Assembly: GCF_003261175.1 (NCBI RefSeq)
Contig: NZ_QLNP01000063.1
Span: forward strand, 62,001-126,000
Direction of reading: 5' to 3'
Length of the DNA: 64,000 bases
Source of the DNA: Arthrobacter globiformis
GTDB lineage: Bacteria; Actinomycetota; Actinomycetes; Actinomycetales; Micrococcaceae
Shown here: piece by piece, positions 52,397-61,440 of the stretch
How the letters are laid out: the number at the start of each line of letters is the position of its first letter
Numbering within the stretch: position 1 is the stretch's first letter
The notes under the pieces: model-generated
Databases searched by the model: none
Seen by the model: the letters and a program-made list of their open reading frames with translations, nothing else
What the model was told of the DNA's origin: nothing
Position numbers and translations under genes: made by a program

Positions 52397-53455
52397 TCAG
52401 GGGACGGGTTCGACGTCGTTCGCGTGGTCAAGCGGTGCGGTCACCGCTGCCCGGTCCCCCGCTTTGGCCCCCCGAAGCTCGTCCAGCCGGACGAACAGTA
52501 CCCCGCCGACAATCAGCACGCCGCCGAGGAGCTGGATGGCACCGGGCAGTTCGCCAAGCAACAGCCAGGCCCAGATCACGGCAAACAGGACCTCGGTGAG
52601 GGACACGAACGAGGCCACTTTGGAGCCGAGTGCGCGTGCAGCCATGACTCCTGAGACGTAGGCCAGCACGGTGGCCAGGAGCACGAGGCCGCCGAGCGGA
52701 ACCCACCAGGGGGTGGTCCACGGGCCGAGTTCCGTGTCAGCCGTGCTGATGGCCATGGGCAGGAGTCCCGTGGCTGCCGTCAGCCACATCACCGCTGCCC
52801 CCACCAGAAGCCCGCCCGACGCGAGGACGATGGGCGGCAGGGTGTCATTCTGCTTGGCCGTGATGAAGAAGTACATGGCCAAGCAGACGGCAGCGGCGAG
52901 GCCCCAGAACACACCGACGGCGTCGACCTTAACCGCGCCGGTGAGGTCCAGCACGAGGACAAGGCCGCCCAGGGACAGCAGGGTCCCAGCAATTGTCAGG
53001 GGGCGGGGCCGCTTCCGGCTGGCCAGCCAGAGCCACAGGACGATCAACACCGGAGCGAGGTATTCGAGCAGGAGTGCCACACCAACCGACAGCCGGGCCA
53101 CGGCGTTGAAGTAGAACAGCTGGCATGCAGCCACACCAATCAGGCCAAACAGCACGATCGTGACCCAGTTGGACCGCAGCTGGCTCCAGCGCCCCCGAAG
53201 CGCCAGAACAGCAGGGATGGCAAGGATGAGTGCTGCCGCTGTCAGCCGGGCCGTGACGGCTGCCCCGGGCGTCCAGCCGGTTTCCAGCAGTGACTTGGCA
53301 AAGGATCCGGAGAGCCCGAAGACGGCTGACGAAAAGAGGGCGATGCCCAGTCCTGATGCAAGGAAGCCGGAGGCCTTTGCCGAGGCCCGCGCCGCGGCAG
53401 GAGCCGGAGCCGTAGAAATCAGCGCTGTGTTGGCGCGGCGGATCGGTGCGGACAC
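52397..53455 (-). CDS. EamA/DMT family transporter
   Basis: A 352-residue protein with ten hydrophobic helices in two EamA repeats (the second reads GSKVASFVSLTEVLFAVIWAWLLLGELPG). Members export amino acids, purines or other metabolites. The GTG start follows GGGAGGCCTCC. It is divergent from a CGNR-type regulator, an arrangement often seen in actinobacteria, which suggests that regulator controls it. Confidence 0.85.
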   Translation of the reverse strand: MSAPIRRANTALISTAPAPAAARASAKASGFLASGLGIALFSSAVFGLSGSFAKSLLETGWTPGAAVTARLTAAALILAIPAVLALRGRWSQLRSNWVTIVLFGLIGVAACQLFYFNAVARLSVGVALLLEYLAPVLIVLWLWLASRKRPRPLTIAGTLLSLGGLVLVLDLTGAVKVDAVGVFWGLAAAVCLAMYFFITAKQNDTLPPIVLASGGLLVGAAVMWLTAATGLLPMAISTADTELGPWTTPWWVPLGGLVLLATVLAYVSGVMAARALGSKVASFVSLTEVLFAVIWAWLLLGELPGAIQLLGGVLIVGGVLFVRLDELRGAKAGDRAAVTAPLDHANDVEPVP

Positions 53456-53525
53456 GGAGGCCTCCCGTCAGGAGTAAAGTGGGGTATTGGTCCTGACATT
53501 ACGCCCCGCACTGTAAGGAGTCAAG

Positions 53526-54071
53526 GTGGTTTTTGCCCCTGACACAGAACTCTCACTGCGCTTCGTGGTGAACCTCATCAACTCTGCCGCCAACGGCGAG
53601 GAAAGCCTGGCCACGGTGGAGGACCTCGACGACTTCCTGCGGCAGGAGGGCTTTACCGGCTCCCGCACCCACGACGCCGCCGAACTGGCCAGCGTCCATT
53701 CACTGCGCGCAGAACTGGCAACTTTGTGGACCGCCGACGAGGATACGGCCGTGGACGGTGTGAACCGACTCCTGCGGGAAGCCCGCGCACTCCCCCAGCT
53801 CCTCAAGCACGACCAGTGGGACTGGCACCTGCACGCCACCACGCACGATGCCCCGCTGGCGGACAGGATGGGCACCGAAGCCGCCATGGCGCTGGTGGAC
53901 GTGATCCGCAGCAAGGAGATGGACCGGATGCTGGTGTGCGCGGCCGATGACTGCGACGCCGCGGTCCTTGATCTCAGCCGCAACCGGTCCAAGCGGTACT
54001 GCGACACCGGAAACTGCGCCAACCGCGCGCATGTCGCGGCCTATCGTGCCCGCCGTGCCAGCGGGGAGTAA
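53526..54071 (+). CDS. CGNR zinc-finger / ABATE domain regulator
   Basis: A 181-residue protein with an N-terminal ABATE (stress-ligand) domain and a C-terminal CGNR zinc finger: VCAADDCDAAVLDLSRNRSKRYC and CANRAHVAAYRAR give the four Cys. It is a likely DNA-binding regulator of the divergent EamA transporter. The GTG start follows AAGGAG. The stop lies in the first copy of a 20-base tandem repeat. Confidence 0.86.
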   Translation: MVFAPDTELSLRFVVNLINSAANGEESLATVEDLDDFLRQEGFTGSRTHDAAELASVHSLRAELATLWTADEDTAVDGVNRLLREARALPQLLKHDQWDWHLHATTHDAPLADRMGTEAAMALVDVIRSKEMDRMLVCAADDCDAAVLDLSRNRSKRYCDTGNCANRAHVAAYRARRASGE

Positions 54072-54109
54072 GGCGGGCCAGCGGGGAGTAAGGCGGGCCA
54101 GCGGGGAGG
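54061..54109. repeat. 20-base tandem repeat, about 2.5 copies
   Basis: GCGGGGAGTAAGGCGGGCCA occurs at 54061-54080 and 54081-54100, with a partial third copy to 54109. The TAA of the first copy is the stop of the CGNR gene. It is a slippage repeat between convergent genes. Confidence 0.9.
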
Positions 54110-54112
54110 GCG

Positions 54113-54520
54113 TTAGGAGGCTCCGCCGTCGGGCGCGGACTCACCCGTTCCGGCTGTACCGGCACCCGGGGCATCCGGACGGCGCTGGGTTCCCTCACTT
54201 CGGGTTGCCTGGGTCCCGTGGCCGCCGTGTCCCCGCGAGGACTTCCGGGCGGAGCTCAGGTTCACCCCGGAGCCTTTGCCCAGGTGCGCGGCGTTGTCCT
54301 TGTAGCTCATGGACAGCATCGCCGCGATGACGAGGGTGACAATGAAGGCGATGCCGGCGGCGATGAAGGCCAGGTCGAACCGCGGTGCCCGGGCGCTGCC
54401 GCCGGAGGCAAAGATCAGCACCGCGAAGAACGCCACCACAGCCCAGAAGGCGGAGAACATCAGGGGTCCCTTGACCGAGGTCCGCAGATTGCGCGGTTCT
54501 CCTGGTTTCTGGTGTGCCAA
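54113..54520 (-). CDS. Two-helix membrane protein with Gly/Ser/Arg-rich tail
   Basis: A 135-residue membrane protein. Two helices (GPLMFSAFWAVVAFFAVLIF and FDLAFIAAGIAFIVTLVIAA) are followed by a disordered, basic Gly/His/Ser-rich tail. The TTG start at 54520 is supported by GGGAGGAATCACC directly upstream. No family assigned. Confidence 0.68.
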   Translation of the reverse strand: MAHQKPGEPRNLRTSVKGPLMFSAFWAVVAFFAVLIFASGGSARAPRFDLAFIAAGIAFIVTLVIAAMLSMSYKDNAAHLGKGSGVNLSSARKSSRGHGGHGTQATRSEGTQRRPDAPGAGTAGTGESAPDGGAS

Positions 54521-54637
54521 GGTGATTCCTCCCGTGCGAGCGGCGCGATGCGGCCTGCCCGCTGTGCTGTGTGCTGGTTTTGAAGGGTACTGGTAGCCAA
54601 AGGCTGTTCTACAAGGAGTAGAACCCCTGGTTCTAGT

Positions 54638-55225
54638 TTACGGCCTTGACGCGGCGGCCCGCGCATCGTGCCGGAGCGAGAGGCCCGCCAGGATCCAGAG
54701 CACGCCCGAGATGATGGCGCCGCCGCCGGCAACGCCCAGCAGCGCATGCGGGCCAAGCCCCACGAAGAACGGCAGGGTGCCGGCCGTGCCCAGCCCGATG
54801 ATTCCCGATGCCAGCCAGTCGCGGGCCAGGACATGCCGCCCGCGGAACCTGATGCCCAGGTACAGCTCGGACGCCGACGCCACGGCCAGCCCCACAGCAC
54901 CAACAACGGCGAACACCAGGCTGCCCTGCAGGAACAGCAGGGCCACGCCGGCTCCGGTCAGGGCAGCTCCCGCGGCGGAAAGAACGCGGCCGGCAGGCGC
55001 CTCGCGGCGGAAGCCGGTCAGCGGAATGCCCCACAGCAGGATCAGGCCGGTGGCCAGCAGGTACGCCCCGCCCGCGAGCGACATTCCAGTCACGGAAGGA
55101 GCCGCCCAGAACACAGTCACGGCGGCGAACACCAGTGCGGCGGCGGCCCGCAGCAAGGCGGGCTTCCACAGCTCCGCCAAGGGGGCGGGCGCGTCGGATT
55201 CAGCGGGGGTAGCGGGGGAAGTCAC
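54638..55225 (-). CDS. Multi-helix membrane protein, HdeD/DUF308-like
   Basis: A 195-residue protein with about six hydrophobic segments arranged in pairs and a loop ELYLGIRFRGRHVLARDWL, loosely reminiscent of the HdeD/DUF308 family. The GTG start follows GGAGCG closely. Function unknown. Next to a MATE exporter on the same strand, which starts 1.4 kb upstream. Confidence 0.62.
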   Translation of the reverse strand: MTSPATPAESDAPAPLAELWKPALLRAAAALVFAAVTVFWAAPSVTGMSLAGGAYLLATGLILLWGIPLTGFRREAPAGRVLSAAGAALTGAGVALLFLQGSLVFAVVGAVGLAVASASELYLGIRFRGRHVLARDWLASGIIGLGTAGTLPFFVGLGPHALLGVAGGGAIISGVLWILAGLSLRHDARAAASRP

Positions 55226-55272
55226 CGCTCCAGTTTAGTGCGCCAGCCTGTGCCGGCGAATCCGGGCCCACG

Positions 55273-56625
55273 CTACGAGCCGAGCACCATCCAGCGGTCC
55301 GTTCTGGCCCGCAGCCCCAGCGTTACGGCGCGGGCGCACATGTATCCCAGCGAAAAGGCCACCCACACCCACACCAGCGCCGCGGTGCCGTCGGCCCCGG
55401 CCAGCGGCACCGCCAGCAGCAGTGGAAGGTACACCGCAAGATTTACGACGCCGGCAATCGCCAGATACTTCGCGTCGCCGGCCCCGATCAGCACCCCGTC
55501 GAGGACGAACACGTACCCCGCCAGGGGCTGGCCCGCGGCCAGAACCCACAGTGCTGAGGTCAGGACCGACTGGACGCCGGCGTCGGGTGTGAAGAGGGCC
55601 CCGGCGAACGGGGCCACCACGGCGAGCAGCACGCCGGTGGCCACGCCAAAGCCGGTACCCCAGCGGATCATGGTCCGGGTCAGGATTCGCGCCTTGCCGG
55701 GGTTGGAGGCTCCCAACTCCTTGCCGATCAGCGCCTGGGCGGCGATAGCCAGGGCGTCCAGGGCGAAGGCGAGGAAGGTGAAGACTGTCATGGCCAGCTG
55801 GTGGGCAGCCAGATTCACGGCACCCTGGGCCGCGACCACGAGCACGGTGGCGAGGATGGCGATCCGGAGGCTCAGGGTGCGCAGCATGAGCCAGGAGCCC
55901 ACCCTGGTCATGGCCCGGATCCCATGCCAGTCGGGCAGCAGGCTGACGCCGTGGCGACGAGCGCTGCGCTGCACCATCACCAGATACACCGCGGCCATGG
56001 CCCACTGCGCGATGCTGGTTCCCACCGCAGACCCGACGACGGACAGTCCGAGTCCGTAAACCAGCACCAAATTCAGCACGATGTTCAGCGTGAATCCCGC
56101 CGTGGCCACCACCAACGGCGTCCGGGTGTCCTGCAGTCCCCTCAGCACGCCCGTACCGGCGAAGATCAGCAGCATCGCCACCAGCCCGGGCATGGACCAG
56201 CGCAGGTAACCCACGGCGAAGGTGCGGATTTCCGGGCTCGGTCCCATGAGCCCGATCAGCGGCTCGGCGGCGAGGAAGCCAGCCAGCGCCAGTGCGGTCC
56301 CGAGCAGCAGGGCCAGCCAGACGCCGTCGCGCCCGGCGGCAAGTGCCCGTCCGAGCTGGCCATCCCCCACCGCCCGCGCCACGGCAGGGGTGGTGGAGTA
56401 GGCCAGGAAAACCATCAGTCCCACCGCAGTGTGCAGTACCGCCGAGGCCAGCCCCACGCCAGCCAGCTGGGCAACGCCCAGGTGACCCACAATGGCCGAG
56501 TCGGCCAGCAGGAAGAGCGGTTCGGCGATCAGCGCGCCGAAGGCGGGAACGGCAAGCCGGAGGATTTCCCGTCCGTGGCTGTCGGGCTTGGGGGTGGAAA
56601 CGGCGGCGGAAGGCGATGGGGGCAC
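55273..56625 (-). CDS. MATE family efflux transporter (DinF-like)
   Basis: A 450-residue, 12-helix MATE exporter. The N-terminal helix EILRLAVPAFGALIAEPLFLLADSA (here noted by its AEPLFLLADSAIVGHLG part) and the central repeat IGKELGASNPGKARIL are diagnostic, closest to DinF-type MATE proteins. They export cationic drugs or toxic metabolites by H+ or Na+ antiport. The GTG start is assumed. Confidence 0.88.
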   Translation of the reverse strand: MPPSPSAAVSTPKPDSHGREILRLAVPAFGALIAEPLFLLADSAIVGHLGVAQLAGVGLASAVLHTAVGLMVFLAYSTTPAVARAVGDGQLGRALAAGRDGVWLALLLGTALALAGFLAAEPLIGLMGPSPEIRTFAVGYLRWSMPGLVAMLLIFAGTGVLRGLQDTRTPLVVATAGFTLNIVLNLVLVYGLGLSVVGSAVGTSIAQWAMAAVYLVMVQRSARRHGVSLLPDWHGIRAMTRVGSWLMLRTLSLRIAILATVLVVAAQGAVNLAAHQLAMTVFTFLAFALDALAIAAQALIGKELGASNPGKARILTRTMIRWGTGFGVATGVLLAVVAPFAGALFTPDAGVQSVLTSALWVLAAGQPLAGYVFVLDGVLIGAGDAKYLAIAGVVNLAVYLPLLLAVPLAGADGTAALVWVWVAFSLGYMCARAVTLGLRARTDRWMVLGS

Positions 56626-56670
56626 GCCTTCAGCGTAACGGCCTGGGCAAAAGATAACCCCGACCCATTA

Positions 56671-56684
56671 GTTGACACTTCAAC
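56671..56684. promoter_or_regulatory. Inverted repeat GTTGA-CACT-TCAAC upstream of DoxX gene
   Basis: GTTGACACTTCAAC is a 5-4-5 inverted repeat 100 bases before the DoxX start; it also contains a TTGACA. Spaced half-sites of this kind are used by MarR- and HxlR-type redox regulators, which often control DoxX genes. No regulator gene is adjacent. Confidence 0.45.
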
Positions 56685-56783
56685 AAAAGTTCGGGACAGT
56701 GGAAGGGAAGCTTCACCGGACGCGCTGCAGACCGCGTGCCCAAAAGAGACAACCCCCAATCGAACCGAACGGTGAGAATCTCC

Positions 56784-57218
56784 ATGAACCAGTCCACCCA
56801 GACCACCACAGCCCTGACGATCCTGCGAGTCATCACGGGATTCCTCTTCGCCGCCCACGGCTGGCAGAAGTTCAGCGAATTCACCATCGCCGGGACCCAG
56901 GCATCCTTCGCCAAGATGGGGGTACCGGCCGCTGAGGTCGCCGCCCCGGTCGTTGCCACCCTGGAGCTGATGGGCGGCATCGCCCTCATCCTCGGCGTGC
57001 TGACCCGCGTCTTCGCCGCACTGCTCGCCCTGGACATGCTTGGCGCCCTGTTCCTCGTCCATGCCTCGGCCGGAGTCTTCGTCGCCACCGGCGGCTATGA
57101 GCTGGTTCTCCTGCTTGCAGCGGGGGCAGCAGCCATCGCCCTTGCCGGAGCCGGCCGCCTCTCGGCGGACGCGGCCCTGTTCGGCCGCAGCAATTCCAAG
57201 CTCAAGGTTCTCGCGTAA
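56784..57218 (+). CDS. DoxX family membrane protein
   Basis: A 144-residue four-helix membrane protein: LTILRVITGFLFAAHGWQKFSEF, PVVATLELMGGIALILGVLTR and LVLLLAAGAAAIALAGAGRLSAD are the DoxX/SURF4-like helices with the conserved HGWQK motif. DoxX proteins take part in oxidative and electrophile stress defence. ATG 56784 has GGTGAG at seven-base spacing; ATG 56736 would add 16 unconserved residues. Confidence 0.87.
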   Translation: MNQSTQTTTALTILRVITGFLFAAHGWQKFSEFTIAGTQASFAKMGVPAAEVAAPVVATLELMGGIALILGVLTRVFAALLALDMLGALFLVHASAGVFVATGGYELVLLLAAGAAAIALAGAGRLSADAALFGRSNSKLKVLA

Positions 57219-57268
57219 CCTTCCCCGAAGACAATCACCGCTCCAGAGCGGTGACCGTCCAGGGAACG

Positions 57269-57332
57269 ACGACGGCGGCTGCTCGCCCGGCACTTCGGTG
57301 CCCGGTGGGCGGCCGCCGTCGTTTGTCGTTTA
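57269..57332. terminator. Bidirectional hairpin terminator
   Basis: ACGACGGCGGC (57269-57279) pairs with GCCGCCGTCGT (57312-57322), with an inner CGCCCGGCAC/GTGCCCGG stem closed by a TTCG tetraloop, then TTTGTCGTTT. It separates the convergent DoxX and AztD-like genes. Confidence 0.82.
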
Positions 57333-58757
57333 CTCGTTTTCCGCCCGCTGTTGCTGGTTCACCCTGTCAGTTAGGCAGCCGGTGACACCCGTCAGCTCAT
57401 CCGGAGTGTGAGCCAGCGTAGCCGTGCGGACGGTCTTGCCTGCTTTCAGGTCGACTGCGTGAAGTTTCCCCGTGGCCGGCTCGGTTACATAGGCGGTGGA
57501 GCCCTGGACGTACAGGGTTGGCCGGGGGTCCTGCCACGCCTCCGGCTCCTGCCAGGCGGCAACGACCGGGATCGCGGACACTGTGGCGCCAGTCACCGGG
57601 TTGAGGACATGCAGCGCGCCGTCGGTGCCGAGGACCAGCGCTTCCCCGGCCGGCCCACGCCCCAGGGACCGGAACGAATAGCTCGTACCGAGTTCCACCA
57701 GCTTCAGGGCCCTGGTATCCGTACTCACCAGCGAAATCCTGGTGGGCCGCTCCAGGACCGCGGCTTTGTCCACCTTGTAGTCCCCGAGCACCACGGGCGA
57801 CGCCGGCGAACCGGCCTGGTTGCCCACCCGGCCATAGGCGTCAGGACTGGAGATTTTGGAGAATTTGCCGTCCTTGAAAACCAAAACCCCGTCCTCGCAT
57901 CCGAAAATCACGGTGTTTTCGCCAGCCACTGCCTCGCCATGGACGCCGGGGCAGTTCTGGCTGCGGAGGACCTCCTTGCGGTCCGGACCTGTCTCCCTGC
58001 GGCCCGAACCCGCGACCGGCCCAAGGAGGGCCACGGCGTTGCGGGCGTTCTCGTCGCCCACGCTCACCAGCAGCTTGCCGTCCTCCAGCTCCACCGCCAC
58101 GCCGTGGTGGGCCTCGGGCGCCGTGTAGGTGGTCGTTTCCGGAAGGCCGTCCTCCGGCAGTTCGCCGAGGGCGGCCGACTCAAAGGACTTCACCTTGCCG
58201 GACCCGTCGCTGAACAGGACAGTTCTTCCGGCGTGCCGCACCACATGGCCGGGCTTGCTCGCCTCGAACGCGTAATCCGTCAGCGTGGGCTGGGCCGCGT
58301 AGGAGTGGCCGTGATCGCCGTGCCGCTCGGTCCAGACTCCGGCGTCGAGGACGCGGAACGAGTCATCCGCCGCCACCAGGACGTGGCGGCCGTCCCCGGC
58401 CGGGCTGATGCGGTTGTAGCCGTCCAGCTCGACATCCGCCACAGGCTCGAGGGTTTCGGCGTCCAGCACTCCGATGCCTCCCTCGTAGCTGTACGCGAGG
58501 CGTGGTTTGGGGGCGCGAAGTTCCGCGGGTTCTGCGGTCTCGACGTTCTGGGACGTGCTGGCGGAACTCTCGGCCGCCTCCTGACCGGGGCTTCCTGCGC
58601 AGCCGGACAGGAGGAGGGCTGCCCCGCAGGCCGCCGCCAACCGGATTGCGTGGGGTCTTGTGAACGGCAGCGTGAAGGGCCTGGCGAAAGACGCGATGGG
58701 GATGCCGCACCGGCGGGTGGTAGGTCGGGCAGGAAGGACAGGTCGTCTCGGTAACAT
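57330..58757 (-). CDS. Zinc metallochaperone AztD-like lipoprotein
   Basis: A 475-residue exported propeller. The leader ends in a lipobox (LLLSGC, Cys53) preceded by an unusually long Arg/Pro-rich N-region. The mature part has the His-rich zinc motif ERHGDHGHSY (about 143) and repeated propeller strands, matching AztD, the periplasmic zinc chaperone that serves AztC-type zinc ABC importers. No aztABC genes are in the window. A Zur-like palindrome lies six bases before the ATG, and no Shine-Dalgarno is present, so the message may be leaderless. Confidence 0.82.
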   Translation of the reverse strand: MLPRRPVLPARPTTRRCGIPIASFARPFTLPFTRPHAIRLAAACGAALLLSGCAGSPGQEAAESSASTSQNVETAEPAELRAPKPRLAYSYEGGIGVLDAETLEPVADVELDGYNRISPAGDGRHVLVAADDSFRVLDAGVWTERHGDHGHSYAAQPTLTDYAFEASKPGHVVRHAGRTVLFSDGSGKVKSFESAALGELPEDGLPETTTYTAPEAHHGVAVELEDGKLLVSVGDENARNAVALLGPVAGSGRRETGPDRKEVLRSQNCPGVHGEAVAGENTVIFGCEDGVLVFKDGKFSKISSPDAYGRVGNQAGSPASPVVLGDYKVDKAAVLERPTRISLVSTDTRALKLVELGTSYSFRSLGRGPAGEALVLGTDGALHVLNPVTGATVSAIPVVAAWQEPEAWQDPRPTLYVQGSTAYVTEPATGKLHAVDLKAGKTVRTATLAHTPDELTGVTGCLTDRVNQQQRAENE

Positions 58758-58763
58758 GACACT

Positions 58764-58778
58764 AATGATAATCATTAT
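58764..58778. promoter_or_regulatory. Zur/Fur-type box of the AztD-like gene
   Basis: TAATGATAATCATTA is a 15-base palindrome with one unpaired central base, and the flanks stay AT-rich (ATTAATAA) in an otherwise GC-rich genome. The TGATAATCA core fits the Fur superfamily. It overlaps the likely -10 (TATCAT) of the AztD-like gene, and the zinc-related product points to Zur. Confidence 0.82.
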
Positions 58779-58907
58779 TAATAACGCCCAAGCCAATCCG
58801 TCCCGTTCATGACGCCGGAGGCACGGCAGCCTGGGCTTATGGCGCGCGGGAGCGCGTTTGTGAAGTCCGGGATCTGCCCCGAGGACTGCGGTAAGTAAAC
58901 TGCGACC

Positions 58908-59882
58908 ATGAGCGAGACTGCCGCCAACTCAGTAACCCTCCGCTTCCTAGCCGCCCCCATGGACGTGGGCCACAGCGGATCAGTTGACGCCGGAACGGTG
59001 CTCGAGTGGGTGGACAAGGCGGCCTATGCGGCCGCCGTGGGCTGGGCCAAGTCCTACTGCGTCACCGCTTACGTGGGGAACATCCACTTCGCCGACCCGG
59101 TGAACATCGGCGACATGGTGGAGGTCACCGCCACCATCGTCTATACGGGCCGCTCCTCCATGCATATCAGGACGGTGGTCTCCTCCGGGGACCCCAAAGG
59201 CGGGCCGGCCACCATGCGGAGCCAGTGCATGGTGATTTTTGTGGCGGTTGGCGAGGACGGGAAGCCCATCCCGGTAAAGCAGTTCGAGCCGGCAACGGCG
59301 GAAGAACTGGAACAGCGGGACCATGCCCTGGCGCGGATCGGTATCCGTGAACAGATCGTCAAAGCCATGAGCGCCCAGGAATATACCGATGCCGGCACCG
59401 CTGAGCGCGTCGTCCTGCGGTTTATGGCGGCACCCACCGACGTGAACTGGGGCGGGAAAGTCCACGGCGGAATCGTCATGAAGTGGATCGATGAGGCTGC
59501 CTATGTGTGCGCCTCACGCTACTGCGGCCGGGACACGGTGGCTGTCTTCTCCGGCGGAGTCCGGTTCTACCGGCCGCTGCTGATTGGCCACGTGGTGGAG
59601 GTGGAAGCCCGGCTGGTCTACACGGGCACCAAGGGCATGCACATTGCCGTACATGTCCGCTCCGGGGACCCCAAGGGCCGTGAACTGAACCTGACCACCT
59701 ACTGCCTCACCGTGATGGTTGCCCGCGACGCCGAGGGCACCTCGGTCCCCATCCCTGCATGGACGCCCGTGTCCGACGAGGACAGGCGGCTCCATGCCCA
59801 TGCGCGGGAGCTCCTGGAGATCAGGGCGGCAGCCCCGGGGAACAGGCTGCCCAACCACCTGCTGCAGTCACAGCCGGGCTAA
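58908..59882 (+). CDS. Acyl-CoA thioesterase with two hotdog domains
   Basis: A 324-residue tandem hotdog protein. Both halves repeat the same order: VTLRFLAAPMDVGHSGSVDAG / VVLRFMAAPTDVNWGGKVHGG, then NIHFADPVNIGDMVEV / GVRFYRPLLIGHVVEV and SSGDPKGG / RSGDPKGR. This is the layout of BACH-type acyl-CoA hydrolases. The second half keeps the His of KVHGG and the first half lacks it (SVDAG), so one site may be degenerate. Cytosolic CoA-ester turnover is expected. Confidence 0.88.
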   Translation: MSETAANSVTLRFLAAPMDVGHSGSVDAGTVLEWVDKAAYAAAVGWAKSYCVTAYVGNIHFADPVNIGDMVEVTATIVYTGRSSMHIRTVVSSGDPKGGPATMRSQCMVIFVAVGEDGKPIPVKQFEPATAEELEQRDHALARIGIREQIVKAMSAQEYTDAGTAERVVLRFMAAPTDVNWGGKVHGGIVMKWIDEAAYVCASRYCGRDTVAVFSGGVRFYRPLLIGHVVEVEARLVYTGTKGMHIAVHVRSGDPKGRELNLTTYCLTVMVARDAEGTSVPIPAWTPVSDEDRRLHAHARELLEIRAAAPGNRLPNHLLQSQPG

Positions 59883-59892
59883 CGCCGGCAGC

Positions 59893-61278
59893 CTAGAAGC
59901 CGCCGCCTCCGCCGGCATCCCCCGCCATGTTGGCGAACCGCGAGTAGTGGCCCTGGAAGGCCACAACAATGTCCTTGGTGGGGCCGTTACGGTGCTTGGC
60001 GATGAGGATGTCCGCCTCGCCGGCCCGCGGGGACTCTTTGTCGTAGACGTCCTCACGGTGCAGCAGGATCACCATGTCGGCGTCCTGCTCGATGGACCCC
60101 GACTCTCGCAGGTCGGAGACCATGGGGCGCTTGTCCTGGCGCTGCTCAGAACCACGGTTCAGCTGCGACAGGGCAATGACGGGGACCTGGAGTTCCTTGG
60201 CCAGCAGCTTCAGCGCACGCGAGAACTCGGAGACTTCCTGCTGGCGGGACTCCACCTTCTTGCCCGAGCTCATGAGCTGCAGGTAGTCGAGGATCACGAG
60301 CTTGAGGTCGTGCTGCTGCTTGAGGCGGCGGCACTTGGCGCGGATCTCCATGAGGGACATGTTGGGGCTGTCGTCAATGAACAGCGGGGCATCATTCATG
60401 CGCCCCATCGTGGTGGCGATCTTAGACCACTGCTCGTCCTTGATGGTGCCCTTGCGGAGGTCCTGCAGGCCGATGGTGGCCTCGGCCGAGAGGAGGCGCA
60501 TGGCGATCTCGTTGCGGCCCATTTCGAGGGAGAACATCACCGTGGCGAGGTTGTTCTTGATGGCGGCCGAGCGGGCAAAGTCCAGCGCGAAGGTGGACTT
60601 ACCCACGGCGGGCCGGGCGGCGATGACGATCATCTGGCCCGGATGCAGTCCGTGGGTCAACTCGTCCAGCTCGTAGAAGCCGGTGGGAACGCCAACCATG
60701 CCTTCGCCGCGGTGGCCGGAGGCCTCGATCTCATCCACGGTGGACTCCATGACGTCCTTCAGGACGACGTAGTCCTCCGCGGTGCGGCGCTCCGCGACCG
60801 CGTAGACCTCCGCCTGGGCCTGGTTGACCAGGTCTTCGACTTCGCCGTCCTGGCCGTAGCCGAGCTGCACAATCTTGGTGCCGGCATTGACCAGCCGCCG
60901 GAGCACGGCGCGCTCGGCCACGATCTCGGCGTAGTAGCCTGCGTTCGCGGCCGTGGGTACCGTCTGAATGAGCTCATGGAGGTAGGCCGGTCCTCCGATC
61001 CGGTTGATCTCGCCGCGCTTGGTCAGCTCATCGGACACCGTGACGGCATCTGCGGGTTCTCCGCGGCCGTAAAGGTCGATGACGGCCTCATAGATGGTTT
61101 CGTGGGCGGGGCGGTAGAAGTCCTGCCCGCGCAGGATCTCGACCACGTCCGCAATGGCGTCCTTGGAGAGCATCATGCCGCCCAGGACGGACTGCTCGGC
61201 GGGGATGTCCTGGGGAGGTTTGCGGCTGCCTTCGGACGCGCGGGTACCTTCGATTGAGTCCAGGTGCGTAACTGACAA
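59893..61278 (-). CDS. dnaB: Replicative DNA helicase DnaB
   Basis: A 461-residue hexameric helicase of the replication fork. The N-terminal domain reads PPQDIPAEQSVLGGMMLSKDA; the RecA-like domain has Walker A in AARPAVGKSTFALD (about 225) and Walker B in LVILDYLQLM. There is no intein in Walker A. TTG 61278 is chosen: GGAGGACGGCAGC lies upstream and the protein then starts as its relatives do (MSVTHLDS); a longer frame has no conserved start. Near-origin location is typical of actinobacterial dnaB. Confidence 0.95.
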   Translation of the reverse strand: MSVTHLDSIEGTRASEGSRKPPQDIPAEQSVLGGMMLSKDAIADVVEILRGQDFYRPAHETIYEAVIDLYGRGEPADAVTVSDELTKRGEINRIGGPAYLHELIQTVPTAANAGYYAEIVAERAVLRRLVNAGTKIVQLGYGQDGEVEDLVNQAQAEVYAVAERRTAEDYVVLKDVMESTVDEIEASGHRGEGMVGVPTGFYELDELTHGLHPGQMIVIAARPAVGKSTFALDFARSAAIKNNLATVMFSLEMGRNEIAMRLLSAEATIGLQDLRKGTIKDEQWSKIATTMGRMNDAPLFIDDSPNMSLMEIRAKCRRLKQQHDLKLVILDYLQLMSSGKKVESRQQEVSEFSRALKLLAKELQVPVIALSQLNRGSEQRQDKRPMVSDLRESGSIEQDADMVILLHREDVYDKESPRAGEADILIAKHRNGPTKDIVVAFQGHYSRFANMAGDAGGGGGF

Positions 61279-61440
61279 AGCTGCCGTCCTCCATTGTGTC
61301 CGCAGTCCGTGCAGGAGGACTGCGGCGCGTGTGCCGTGTGCCGCGGGTGTGCCGCGCAGCAATTCTGCTGCCCGGGCTAATGCAACTACACCAGCAGGCC
61401 CTGACATTTTTCGGTCCGGGCCTTGAACCCCGGCGACCCC

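Noticed and set aside
54668-56059. 463-codon plus-strand frame opposite the MATE gene
   Set aside because: The real coding signal is the minus-strand MATE and membrane proteins; this frame is basic and repetitive.
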